A DNA stretch of 64,000 bases from Paragyromitra xinjiangensis. Its lineage: Eukaryota; Ascomycota; Pezizomycetes; Pezizales; Discinaceae. The stretch spans positions 1,663,170-1,727,169 of the forward strand of contig JBCAMK010000017.1 in the NCBI GenBank assembly GCA_038503065.1, given 5' to 3'. The translations under genes were made by a program, and so were the position numbers. Shown here one piece after another: positions 1-11,850 of this stretch (positions within the stretch are counted from its first letter, which is position 1; each line of letters opens with the position of its first letter). The notes below the pieces were generated by a model. That model was given only the letters and a program-made list of their open reading frames with translations, had not been told where the DNA came from and made no database searches.

Positions 1-719
1 CGATGACGAACTACGGCATAGAATAGCTATGTGACCCCATTTTATCGCATCCCAGGGCCTGAATCAAGAGATATTGGTTCCGAAAAAGAACAGATAACCT
101 ACGAAGTACCGAGAGCCAAACCGAGTACCTATGTAGATTGACCCTGTATGCCTTTCAACCCCCAAATCTCCTGTCAAATTTCCTGAGATTGTTATATCGC
201 CAAACCTTGCGAGACTATCGAGATATTTGAGGCTTGGAATACAAGTACGAGTTCCTAGCCCTCGACAGCGGCCCTACTCCGAAGCACTAGTTCTGATATA
301 GTGCCTGCAGATTGGTTGGTGGATATCCCTAGGAGTCGTAGGTATTTTTGTGGGCCTCCAGCTTTGGGTACGGGTTCGACGTGAAAACAGTTGGGGCAAT
401 GATGACTGAGTTTTCGAGAGTTGCGGCCGGAACGCCACATCGTTCAGGAATGTACTCATGGAAATATTTAGATCTCACAATAGCTACGATGGTAGGTACC
501 TCTAAATGCTGAAGCTCATTGAGTTGAAGTTGAAGCCTAACAGAATATGTAGGTTGTTCTAATTTTTCAGTTAATTGTCTCAACTATGATGATGCTTGAA
601 TTTAACTCTCGAAATTGGGGCAAAGACATGACACAAATCAGATCGTCAGGTTCATGAAAGTTGGTAATTTGATGAATTACGCCCCCCCAAGTCAACTATA
701 GTAACGCCTTACAGTACAG
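1..719. other. Intergenic, no recognised gene
   Basis: No protein family is recognised here. The longest open frame is an 84-codon minus-strand frame at 329-583 with no motif I know. The missing first exon or exons of the membrane-protein gene that follows should lie here or left of the window, but I could not find a matching helix or start codon. Confidence 0.5.
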
Positions 720-1694
720 TTACGCTGGCTCGACACTACCTCACTATTCTGTGGATAATCAAAGCTCAAATTCTCCTCTTTTATCGTCGCCTTATGGAGA
801 ACCTTGCAACACTTCAACTGGTGGTCAATATATCAGCGGGAGTGATTGCCATCCTCATTAATGCCCTTCACTGTCAGCCCATCTTAAGGCAGTGGAACCC
901 CGATTCAGCTGCAGCTTGCCCACCCCAGATAAATAACCCAGTTTTTACACTCGTAGTGACCGTAAATGTCTTGACAGATGTTCTCAATAGGTCTCGCTGC
1001 GTATCGATATTAGTTTAATAAAACGTTGATTTTTCTAGTAATTTTGCTCTCATTTCCAATGCTTAGAATCCTTCATCAACCTATGAAAGTTAAGTTGGGA
1101 CTTGTTGGTGTCTTTGCACTAGGGCTCGTTGTCATGGTTGTTTCCATAATCCGAGTTGTTACAATCCTTAATACCACCGATATTTTCCTATAAGATTTTA
1201 CCTACCTCTAAAACCTCACAAACTAATCAGCTATCCAAGGATCTCAAACCTGAGCTACGTTGAAACCTATGTCGCAATGATAATATCCGCACTGCCATCA
1301 GTAAGTATCCAACTGATTATTATTCCAATAGAATACCTAACTCTAGTAGCTCCGCATTCTATTTCTCGGTCATCGTGGACGCGCCTATGGGTCATCTTGC
1401 TCTCAATTCAGTCCTACCAGCACTCCTTCAGGACTTGCATCAAATAAACCTCACAGTCTAAGGAGTGGCCAACAGCAGTCACGAATCACACATACGGACT
1501 CTTACGGCTCGGATATTGAACTAGCAAATGTCGGGGATAAGGATCCATCAAGTTCTGACAATACTCCAGGCGCTATCCGAAAAACAGCGGAAATATCGGT
1601 CCAGACACGGCCAACCGGAACTAGTGATCGGGAAAGTGATACCAACGCCAAAGGGTTCGATCAATGGGATTCGGACGGACTGAGAAGATTGTAG
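720..1694 (+). pseudogene. PTH11/rhodopsin-like fungal integral membrane protein, 5'-truncated, two damaged splice donors
   Basis: Four coding segments read as the C-terminal half of a fungal seven-helix (rhodopsin-domain/PTH11-like) membrane protein: about 720-986, 1039-1189, 1231-1300 and 1350-1694. Visible hallmarks are a helix ending ILLFYRRL, a helix followed by CQPILRQWNPD...C (the usual extracellular C...W...C loop), a helix ending LTDV, then SFPMLRIL, a helix around GVFALGLVVMVVSIIRV, and VETYVAMIISALPS. A polar, Ser-rich cytoplasmic tail of about 115 residues ends at the TAG at 1692-1694. The third intron (1301-1349) is a normal GTAAGT...AG intron. The first two fit the reading frame only if they start AT instead of GT, at 987 (ATAGGT) and 1190 (ATAAGA). 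The N-terminal helices were not found. I infer a decaying gene; splicing at AT-AG borders is the alternative. Confidence 0.72.
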
Positions 1695-2966
1695 TGTGGT
1701 GAAAGTGGACATGAACCTGTAGCGACTGAATAAGTCGGTAGATTAAGAATACAGCGCACTGTGCGTCCAATATGCTGTGTCTTGTAGCTTGAATGAATGG
1801 ATTTAAGCACATTTTGTAGATAAATCCATAAGTAGAAAAAAAAGGGTTACAATATATCGTAGATCTGTGTTCGTGGAAGATGTTTTGAACTGCAAAAACG
1901 CTACATAAGCCACTTCCTCATCATATACGGTTAAGTTAGATGGAACAATCAGTTTCAATTATCCCCCTGTACCTTGAATAGTTATGGTGGGTGTCAGCTT
2001 AAACCCGGACCAATTAAAATCGGGTATGGAACACCATGTCTCACCAAACATCCACTAAATTCCGCATATAACTCTTCAATTTGAAAATTTTTATCAAAAA
2101 TCTCCCTAAATCAAAACCCTCCTAGAAATACACTCTATAGCTCTATAGATGCTTGAGCTTCCCCCAAGAAGCCAAATATGGGGGGCAATGCCCCTGTGTA
2201 TATTTAGTCACACCCTTAGTATTCCTTAGAACGTTCCATTTCATGCATTTCACCACCAAAAGTGAGTTTTTATTCCGCCACAACCACCTGCTACCATACC
2301 TTGAAAAAAGATATGGAGCTTCAATAGTATCATATGAAGTCATATATCTTTTTGCTAACAATTATATTGGCTGTGGGTGGTGGAATAACGGCTCAAAAAG
2401 CTGGTCCGGGTTAAGGGCGACACCCGCCATAGATGGCCCATTTTGGTATTATACTACATGCCCAGAATCTTTTGATTTACATGGGCTTTCCCATCATCAG
2501 CCGTCTTTCGTTATTTGAAACCTGTTCCACAAACGTACCTTTCCCATTCCCCAGCACTTCCGCAGGTAGATGATTTGTAAGGAGCGGAATGACGAGACAT
2601 TCTATGCAAGCCACAAATATGGCTGACCTCCCGTCTACCCCAGAGTATCTTTTCACAGTTCACACCAGAAAAGCTTAAAGCGGTCATGATCAAGGTAAAT
2701 AATAAAGCTCCGCCTGGGCGCTAGCTAGTTACGAGGAACTGGCAACGAAATAGCACACATTAATATCAGCTTAAATTCTTTGCTGTTATGTCCAGCATCT
2801 ATTGATCTGTAGAGCTTGTTAATGGATATCTTCCCCCTGATAAGTGCACAGCCAGCGAAATTTGAGCGCATAGATTACTCACCCCGTAGGGTGGGGTAAG
2901 AGTATACGTACAGTGTAGCGCCATGCATGCGCAAGCATTTCTCGATAGGAACTGTGGCCCCTGTTT
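1695..2966. other. Intergenic, no recognised gene
   Basis: AT-rich sequence. A 121-codon plus-strand frame at 2153-2518 is the longest opening. It resembles no family I know and an overlapping minus-strand frame is equally open, so I do not call it a gene. Confidence 0.5.
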
Positions 2967-3215
2967 CTGCTGGCGAATTCAAAAAATATCGAGCGAGCTG
3001 AAACCCTAACCCACGCTGGGTGCGTGGGCCATCCACACCCCAAAAAATTTGTGGTTTATTTTTAAGACCGCTAAGTGCTTCTTACCTCTTATATTTTAAT
3101 TTTCAACTATTCCGGAGCTGCTTAGACCCAATTGCTGAAGTTAGATGTATCTGTCGCTACTCTGAGTGTGGGTTAGGGTTTTCAGCTCGCTCGATACTAA
3201 AAATTCGCTAGAGCA
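2967..3215. mobile_element. Palindromic MITE-like element with long inverted ends containing telomere-type repeats
   Basis: The two ends are imperfect inverted repeats of about 45 bp. The left end reads CTGCTGGCGAATT, then ATCGAGCGAGCTGAAA, then CCCTAACCCACGC. The complement of the right end reads CTGCTCTAGCGAATT, then ATCGAGCGAGCTGAAA, then ACCCTAACCCACAC. There is no coding potential inside. A short hairpin, CCCACGC...GCGTGGG, sits at 3011-3028. I could not define a target-site duplication, so the superfamily is unknown. It could also be a foldback element or a palindromic remnant of a larger transposon. Confidence 0.65.
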
Positions 3216-5220
3216 GTCGTTACCATAAAGACGAGTACAGTAGCAACCATCGATCGAGTGAGTAATTATGACTTTAGAAGAAATTACGTGAAAGACCCTA
3301 GCTTGCCTGACTTCTCGATAGGTCCTTAACCAACTTTCCCCATCTTATCGCCCAAGATAGGCGACTAGGGGGATGAGTGAGAGCCCACCGTGGTTGCTCC
3401 ACTCACTAAGTATAGGTGGTAAAGTAGCTTTTATGGTAAAGCCTTTTAATTACAAATATCAAAATTTATTTTATAAACCTACAAGGACGTACTCGGGTCA
3501 AGCATATGGAGATGAAACAGGTCTCACAATCTTTCTATGATGACCACAGAGCGGGAAATTCCGATGTTCCATCTCTACGAGTACAAGGAGCTGGGTAGTA
3601 CCCGAAATACTGGCCAGGAGTAAATATATGCATGACGTAGTGTGAAGCACCCGGTTTGCCTCTGATACGACCTGATGCTATACTTGCAATTGGCCTGTGA
3701 TAGTGCCGGAATTTTTTGGGTGGCATAACTTGGCAACGATGCCATGGTTTGTAGAACGTGTATTTCATATCACTCAGGCATGCCCTAGAAACTGCCCTCA
3801 CTAGATTGGGGCGCCAGTACAGCTAGTTGGCGGACCTGATTATACCCACACAAATGCACATAACAAGGTTTGCAAAATTGACCCAATCGAACCTTCTCGC
3901 TGGTTGAGAGGTGGCCCGTGTCCGCCAACTGACCAGGCGCACCATTAGGCTGGGCTGGGATAAAACTACTTGGGCGATGAGTCTTGTACGGCAGACTGCT
4001 GGATCGATCATGTGTATGGGTTAACGTAGGCGGGAGTTGGGTTGGGCCGCGCGCTATGACCACTAAATAAAGTTATTCAATCTAAGGCCACCCACTTGAC
4101 AAAACCGGTAAGTTCAAGTTTTTCCCGGTCCAGGCCCCTAGACTCGAGTAGTTGCATGCCGAGTGATACCATATGTATGAAAGACATGACCTCGTGCACT
4201 GGCAACTAATTGGCATCTGACAGACAGGGGTTTTGAGTCTAAGTAAGGAATAGATTGGTGTTCGCCAATAGCTAGTGGCCAGGAGCCTGGCTGGGCACGA
4301 GACTACCAGGAGTGTAATGGGAAAAGATTTAAAAGCGAATCCATATCCCATCTGCTACAACAGAAAACTTCAAGTTGAACCAACGCATGTTTTATACTCT
4401 ATCCTAGTTGAGCACCAGAGGTATATTGGTATTTATTCTAAGTAAGTCTAGAAATTACCCTGGCTAATTGTCTTTTGGTCTGCAATACTTACTAGTTCTC
4501 ACAGATAGTCTATTCAAAAAGAGCAACTTGGTACAATAACCTTTATCTCATCACTCTTGTTTAGAACCTTCTAACATTTTTGGGACCCGGCTACAGTCGT
4601 ATTTTCTCCCCCCAGCGAGCGCCAGCACCTCGATTACGAGTCAGAAGATAGCGCCAAGGCTATTTTGCTGCCCATCCACCCACATGCACTTGGCCAGTAT
4701 AAATATGAGAGACTCCGGTCTTCGATTCCGGTCTTCGACTCCTCTATCTAAGACTTTTTGCGGAATGACAGGAAGGCATCTTGGGGTTATGCATGAGATG
4801 GAGGTTGGGATCTCGGTTGGCTTGATTCTGTAGTTTCTGCACTATGTCCCTGCTGTGAATGTGGGACATGAGGTTTTTATTTAGCTTGGCTCAGGGTTGC
4901 CCATGTTTTTAGTGGATGGAGGAAAGCGCAACCATCAAGCTTGCCCGAAAGCTGAGTTATCCGAAGTGAGGTGAAACATAAACTATTGGATAGAAGTTTT
5001 TTGCACCAGTAACACTCTTCAATTTTTGAACCTAAAACCAAAGTCGTGTAAGGAAACTAATATAAATTCAAGAGTTCCTGTTCGCCCCAGACAACCCAAT
5101 AACCCAAACCCACCCTAACTCCATAAAGATAAACTAAAAAAAATCCATGATAAAGAAACGAAATTAATCTTGATTAACTCTGCCGTCCGAGGACCTTGCC
5201 TCCTAGTTCATCTATCCCGA
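3216..5220. other. Intergenic, no recognised gene
   Basis: Several minus-strand frames of 60-92 codons lie between 3535 and 4351, none with a recognisable motif. A short direct repeat (CCGGTCTTCGA, twice) occurs near 4717-4740. The last few hundred bases are the 3' flank of the chitinase gene on the minus strand. Confidence 0.5.
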
Positions 5221-6877
5221 TCACGGGCCTTGATCAATGCTCCAGATCATTGTTCCACCCAGACATCTTGAATTGGCATAGTTCGTTTTCAATTCATACG
5301 TATCGGCGTCGTCATAAAGGATTAGTTGGTTAGTTCCATATGTTGTTTGTTTAACCATGGCGCCTATAATCGGAGAATGGAATCATTAGTAAGAGAAAAT
5401 CTATAAAGAGGTGGTGGTAGACAAACTAGGAATAAGTGTGGTTGTGGCGTCCTCTGCTTTAATGATGCTGTTAATCTCTAGATTTGAGAGCAAGCCTGGA
5501 CACTCGGTACAAGCACCAGCGATACCCCCACCGGCGTAAGGACAACCCACTCCGCCGCATGCTGAGCCGGTCATTGTATAGGAGACTCCTTAAATATGTA
5601 TAGCATTAGACTAACGAGACCGAGAGAAAATTAGTGGACACCAAGAACGCACCGTAGTAGGCAAGTCCGAGATTGATCTTTGCCGGGGAGACATCCGCAA
5701 ACCAGAGTGGTGTAAGTTTTGAGTCCGTCAGGGTTATGTCAGTGTTTGAGAGAGCTGTGTCGGAGGATGAAGGCGAATCCTATTGGACGAATTAGAGATT
5801 ACTCAGGCAAAATAAGGTTCTATACACATGCATACCACAGGAACATGATAATCATAAGACATGAAATTGAAGAAATCCACGTATTGTTCCATCCCTTTGA
5901 CATCGATATGTTTCAGGGCGTCAATGTCAGTTACTAATGCTACGCTGAGGCCGTAGTCCGTGCCAAAGGCGGTTCTCGTTTCCTTCATTAGGGCAACAAA
6001 GTTGACGGTATCGGCAGGTGTCCCACCACGTCCACTGTCGACGGGCCATTCCCAATCGATATCAACTCCTTGGAAACCGTATTTATTCATGTAGGCGATC
6101 AAATTTTTGATCCACTTGGCACGGTTTGTAGAAGAGTTGGCCATTATTGCCCAGTTATTCTTCGTTGAACTTGTAGGGTTCTAAGATGAGTTAGCTCCGA
6201 CCTGCTCAACCTAGTCCTAGTATCTCTCACATTGAATCCACCTCCGCCGATCGAAATCCATGTTTGTAGATTGTGTGTTTTCAGCGCAGTGAACTCGCTG
6301 TAGGCGCTTTCACTGCCCTCTCTCTCGGGATAGAAATCAAAGTTGACAGAGTCAAACAACGCAAAAGCAAAGTTGATGTGCGTAAGGCCAGTAGTGTCGA
6401 TAGCACTTGGCGACACAGCATTGCAAGGTCGACTGATAGCACTAAATAGATCTATTAGAAAAGAACTTTTAGAATTTACGCGTAATATACTTACTATGCG
6501 AGATAGTATCCAATTTTCCTTGCTGCCGCAGAATTCCCATTACATGAGGGAGGTTCTATGATACTGGAAGACCCAAACCCTCGCTGAGAAAGGCTGTTAC
6601 AATGGTCTGTCGTAGTTCCACACCATCCACTAGCAGAACAGCAGGTGTTGAAGGGGCATTTTTGGCTCCCACCCTCAGAGCCGGCCCCACATTCCGTAAA
6701 ATCTTGACGAGTCTAGAATTGGGAAATTAGCATAGGATGAAATATAATATGTGGACTTGGACATACAAAGATAGAACTTGTCATGAGAGAGCGGGTAATC
6801 ATTGGAGCGGCCATAACTACTTCTGAGCATGCTAGGAAGAGTCCAGCTGCTTTTAAAAGAGTTGAGACGACTTTCAT
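5221..6877 (-). CDS. Secreted GH18 chitinase with N-terminal CBM18 (hevein-type) domain, 431 aa
   Basis: Endo-acting chitinase of glycoside hydrolase family 18, predicted to be secreted. Seven exons join in frame: 6767-6877, 6495-6712, 6231-6441, 5836-6159, 5653-5779, 5427-5588 and 5221-5363. The start is the ATG that opens a signal peptide (hydrophobic core TLLKAAGLFLACS). Residues about 45-75 are a cysteine-rich hevein/CBM18 module (CGAGSEGGSQKCP, CCSASGWCG, DHC). The GH18 barrel begins at RKIGYYLAYAISRPC. SIGGGG near residue 175 is the substrate-strand motif. GVDIDWEWP near 211-219 holds the DxDxE catalytic signature with the proton donor Glu at about 217. TPLWFADVSPAKINLGLAYY and GGTMIWSIDQG follow as expected near the C-terminus. 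CBM18 next to GH18 resembles the hevein-bearing subgroup of fungal chitinases, but the usual LysM domains are absent. Frames and splice phases all close, so the gene looks intact. Confidence 0.9.
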
Positions 6878-7030
6878 GATAAGATGTGAGATATGGGAGC
6901 CCCTGTGAGATTGAGTCCGAGTGGAAACGAGTGAAAGAAATTGAAATCTTCCGACAAACAGACAAAAGCCCAGGAGGTACAGCGTGCGGCAGAAACAACC
7001 AAACTATTCAGACCGTGAAATCGATAGTGG

Positions 7031-7037
7031 CTATATA
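7031..7037 (-). promoter_or_regulatory. Possible TATA box of the chitinase gene
   Basis: ATATATA on the minus strand, about 155 bp before the chitinase ATG. Suggested by position and sequence only. Confidence 0.3.
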
Positions 7038-9199
7038 TGGTTGGCAGTCTCCTTAGGGAGTAGATGGTATATTTGTACTTCTTCAGGTCATTGAAATCAT
7101 CTCATCAGATCTTCTGAATTGATCAGGTTGGGCACTTCTCTACGTACATCACTCCTCTTGAGTCAAGAGAAGTAATCATTGTGGTATGTTGCTGAAATAA
7201 AGTTCGAGAGCTGAAACGAATCTTGAATTTTGGTTAATCCTTTGTCCGTTGCATACCCACCACACGCTCGGGCTCCATCTCCGATCGCGACTCTAGAATA
7301 AGCATTGCGGTCATCTGAGCCACCATGTTACCCTCATATGTCATGAAGCAGAGGCTATACTCACTTGGCAATGCGGGAGACGAACAAAAAAAAGGCTATT
7401 ATCATGAGGCAAAGTTCGCAATACAGCCCACAAATCTGTGCCTTATTCTGAGCTCATCCTAACCGCCCCAGGCAAAGTCGTGAGCAACTCCAAAAGACAT
7501 TACCCAAGGAGATGACTTAATACCTAAGAGGAGGTTATTGCACGATGTTCCTCATGGAACACTCGCAGGATAGCTCATATGATCCTTTATAGATAAACGA
7601 ACTGCAGCTTAGTACACGATCCATGAAAGATAGCAGGTGCTAATTGACCTAAGGGCAATACAGGTAGTCATTACTACCATTAAGGAAGTCTTGCACTTAT
7701 TACGAATGGGTCCTGGATATGAACCCGGGAAAGTCGGTGGCTCCTCTATCCAAGATTTTGCGGCTATGACCAACCTCAACATTAGGTTTTCAACCGGTAG
7801 CAACAGCTCTAACTAACTTACGCTTAGGCAAGATACGACTCACTTATACGAAGTCCTACTACTTCTAAACTAACCTACACTCGATGCTGAGACCCTAAAG
7901 TAGTGGAGGGACGAAAGTCTCTAACATACACAATAGATGGGGCAAATTTAGAGAATAAGAGGGTAGAAAGTGCTATTCGTGAATTTAAAGCCAGAGCTCA
8001 TTGTGCGCACGTGGCGGTCCAAAATATTTCAGGTGCCTTCCTTTGTTGAATACTCACAGTATTAAGATCCCACTAATGGTCTCTAACAAGAGACCATCTG
8101 ATCTACGAATGGCATATGACCATCAACTCTTGAATCTGTAGTAAGTGAGTATTTTCTTAGAATTATCAATCTCCGACGTGTTGCTCTAGTTATCTAAGGT
8201 AGAGGTGCTGTATTCTGATGTGGTGGTAATAGAGCTTGTGCCGCCGCCGCGCGCTTACTATCATCTACCACACATGACACAATAAGCGCTGACGGTCTAG
8301 ATCCTTTATTCCAACCCCAAGGCTACCTAGCCGCACGTATAGAAACCCCTCAGTAACCTCTAAAATTTAAGAAGCGAAGGGGGCACATTTTTTCAAGACA
8401 TTGTATCCTTAATCTTACCTAGAGCCTGAGGGTAGAAGAAAAATGTATTATGCTACAGTCTCTATCACGCCTTGCGCCGGGTAGTCAGCATTCTTGCATG
8501 CACCTGACTACCTACCATATGGCTACGTATTTTATGGAATCTGACATGATTGATGAGGGACGTGGAGCAAGCCCAGAAAAATTAGGTGAGGATGTTCGAC
8601 TAGAGTGCACATTTCTGTGATCTCTGTTGCGAACCTCAAACTGCGAAACTTGATGTGCTACCTGGGTTATCTTCAGCGAGCACATAGGTAATGAGTCAAG
8701 TAAGTTGCGGCTAGACTTTAGGCATGTAATGACGAGACTCACCTAGCACGCTGCTGTTGTAATCACATGTTGGTAGGTATCTACATAAGTTGATAAGGCC
8801 CCCACAGATATCTCAGGTCATCACAAACGCTGGTTGTCCGCCTTAGCGGTCACAAGCAATCACCCGTCGATATGAATCCAACCCTGGATAAGGGCGGATA
8901 CTCCTTAACTGTAGCTGTGAGTATAGTGGTGGTTCCCCAAAAACTAAGCAAAAACCACATCCATCACCAAATTGGAAACTTCAAATAAATAGGGAAAACC
9001 GAGTCGATTCTTTTGTGGGTATAAAAAAACAAACGAGATTTTATAATACAAAGAACGACCACAACCGTAAACGAAAAACAAAACAAAACGGGTATCTCAA
9101 TTCCCAAACACCAGACCAAAACCCAACTTTTGTCACCCCCTCATACTCTACTCCTCAACGCCGTCTCTAGATCCCCTAGACTGTCGTCAACATCGCTTC
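7038..9199. other. Intergenic, no recognised gene
   Basis: No frame with a recognisable motif; the longest are 64 and 76 codons on the minus strand. A perfect 8-bp-arm hairpin, ATGGTCTC-TAACAA-GAGACCAT, lies at 8076-8097. The last about 250 bp are A-rich and are probably the 3' flank of the BTB gene. Confidence 0.5.
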
Positions 9200-10214
9200 T
9201 CAGAGCTTTGCCGCACCCGCCACGGCTAGAGATCCCAACACATCAACCACAAACTCACCACCCTTCCGAATAAAATTGTTGAACTCAGCTTTTTGGCTCA
9301 ACTCGCTAATCCTCGAGACCACCAGGTCGACAAGAAACTCCCGGAGCTCTTCTTCGTCTCGGTATGAGACGAAGACACTATTGGCGAAATCGATACTCAA
9401 CGAGGAGAGGTCAGATGGCTTTGTCGACTGGAATAGCATTGCGATCTTGGAGAGGGCGAGGGTTGAGAGACCGGGAATGCCTACAGTCGGGAGGTTGGCA
9501 AACCGGTAGAGAGAGATATGAGCGCGGAGAAGAAATAAATGGTGTGGCACGATTGTGTGTGTTGGTTCTATCGGTTTCAGAGAGGGTTTCGAGGCAAGAA
9601 TTGGGGTGTAGGTCTGGAATACAGGCGACGCGGGAGGTGAGGGAAGGAAAGTGTTTGGTTTTTCTTTCTCGAATTCATTGGTGAGATTATCGGTAATGAC
9701 GTGTACTCTTGTTCGTTTGTCTTCCTTGGGGAAGTATATAGATGTGTAAGTGCTCGTATTCGTAGCTTCTTCAAAGCGCGGTGCAGGCCTTCCCCACACT
9801 CCAATCTTCCCTGCCATGGCTGCTGCGAGGAGTGGTGAATCCTGGGGGAGATGTGCAGCGGGTCGAAGGGAGTGTAACAGAGGTTCATTATCTTCCTCTT
9901 CTTGTGGTTCTAGTTCTTCGGGGAGGGTGTAGTCGCCAGTATAGAAGAACTCTAGCGCGCGCTCAACGGTAGGTACGTCCACAGTTCGTGGGTCGAGAAC
10001 TACATAGGAATCGCGAGTACGGCGGGACTTTAAGAGTGAGGTGTGGGTAGAGAGGAGAGATCGGTGGACGATGTAGGTTTTGTCGTCTTCACTAGATTTG
10101 GAGTTTCCGGGTGGGAGAATTAGACGGATTGTGGGAGAGGAGAGAAAACTTTGCGCAGGTTAGTAATTATAGTAGTAATAGTAGGGTTTGAGCGTACCTA
10201 GCGATGGCTGCCAT
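9200..10214 (-). CDS. BTB/POZ-domain protein, 321 aa
   Basis: Two exons: a 17-nt first exon (10198-10214) coding MAAIA plus a split Ser, and a long exon 9200-10148, joined across a 49-nt intron (GTACGC...AAAG). The N-terminal about 90 residues are a fungal BTB/POZ fold. After a TIRLILPPG strand comes KTYIVHRSLLSTHTSLLKS, the family's conserved 'external substance, then HRSLL...S' motif, followed by VVLDPRTVDVPTVERALEFFYTGDY, matching the usual helix pair and the 'lY(t/s)GdY' signature. An acidic patch (EEEDNE) and a low-complexity middle follow. A helical C-terminal half (about residues 200-321) contains a repeated-helix segment (LALSKIAMLFQSTK...) seen in fungal BTB proteins. BTB domains mediate dimerisation and often cullin-3 binding; the partner here is unknown. 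Confidence 0.85.
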
Positions 10215-11850
10215 TGTTTCGAGATTAGTTGTAATTGGTGGCTTAGGTTCTAACGGTAGTAGTATTCAGACAGAATAGAAGCTCGAAGGCAATTGATATC
10301 TATCCCTAGTGTAAACCTCAGCTCATCGCAAGCCATCGCATCCAGGGGAATAGGCTCCGTTTAATAAAGCCAGCATAAAACAACTTCATTTGTTTTTTCC
10401 CCACACCCCTCCCAAATAAACAAGCCGCGATCACGTCAATTCACGTGCCCCACCACCCCACGCTGAAGGGCCAAAAGAAACCCCTCGCGACGGCTTTTCA
10501 GTGGTGCAACATAACGTGTTCCCCACCAAAGTATGTGTGTAACACGCGAAAAAAGTGATAATTACGGGAGCGCTGTTTGCTTTTTTCAGCTGTGAGGGCT
10601 GAATCTTACGCAAGCCATGTCTCGGGGATTCGAAGAGGCATTTTCTTTTCTTCTGCTCCAGTCACGTTTGTCACGCTGTTGGATTGTTAGGATAGGTATT
10701 TGGTAACAGAAAACCGGTGTATATTCCGTGTAACGAGTAGCGATCGAGTTGTTTTCTCAAAATAAGCGATATCCTCCTGGATTCGACTGAGGAAGGCGTC
10801 TCAGGGGTTTGAATGGGATATAATAATAAAGACGTCGAATTGAGCCCAAATCTTACAAAATGTGACATGTCCTAACACCAATGATCAATTCGCCGATTTC
10901 CAATGATCGACAAAGGAGACTGCAGAAATAAATTAGGTACGGGTGTTCATACGAGATGAAATTCTAATCCCACCTCTGTCGGCTCCTGCCATTTTCATCG
11001 GAACCGCATGTTGCAACACCGCCCCCCATCGTCGGACAAGGTGTTAATGTTTTCTGCATGAACGAAGGCAAGATCCTCGGCGGCTGGGAAAATAGATTTA
11101 TCGCAGAACGCCTATTGTCTCTCGTCGATGTTGATAGGCTGTAGGGATATACTACTAACTTGTCCAGTACTACAGTCAGTCCCACAGGTATCGTGGAGTA
11201 AGGTATTATCTAATGCCTCGCGAATCTTCCCTAACCCTCGATTGCAGGGTCACACGATAGCCGAGTTTCCTGCACCGGCCCGATCCGTTGAGCCCCTTGC
11301 CTACTGAGCCGGGGATGCACTGTATTGTAGGGGATGTACTGTATTGTAGCTATGGCTCTCGAATTCCTAGATACAAATGGTGTAGTTCTGGCGAATGAAT
11401 CATATGGCAAACATCCAAGAACTGAGCCCTCAATCACAAGATATCAGTCTGTATTTGATGGATCTGGATCACGAACGGTATAGCAACATCTAAGCAGCGA
11501 CACCCGATGGCCGGAGTATTTCGAGAGTCCTAATCAGAAATCGACTTGTTTTGTTTCCCCGGACCAGCGGTTAGAAGAGCCTCCGGGGAGGTCAAAGCGT
11601 GACTTTCTCACCCTGCGGAGATCCGACTGTTTCTGGCACAGTCGAATCTCATTCTGAAGAACGGTAGAGACGCATCCGAGGATTTACGTGGAATATCATA
11701 AATGTAAAGTGGAATTATAAATTAATATCATTATATATCCAGAGTCTAAATATAAACTTGAAATCTACGGCCAGAATTACATGTAATTAGATAACCAGAC
11801 TCAAGCTCGCATATCTATCAAACTCTTCCCTCAAGTCAATCATCTCCAAT
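10215..11850. other. Promoter of the BTB gene and intergenic DNA
   Basis: Upstream region of the BTB gene, then 3' flank of the multicopper oxidase. A short imperfect tandem repeat (GGGGATGCACTGTATTGTA, then GGGGATGTACTGTATTGTA) lies at about 11311-11349. No open frame carries a recognisable motif. Confidence 0.5.

Noticed and set aside
4705..4745. Possible tRNA fragment (CGATTCC-like box)
   Set aside because: It is a short direct repeat (CCGGTCTTCGA twice) without an A box or acceptor stem.
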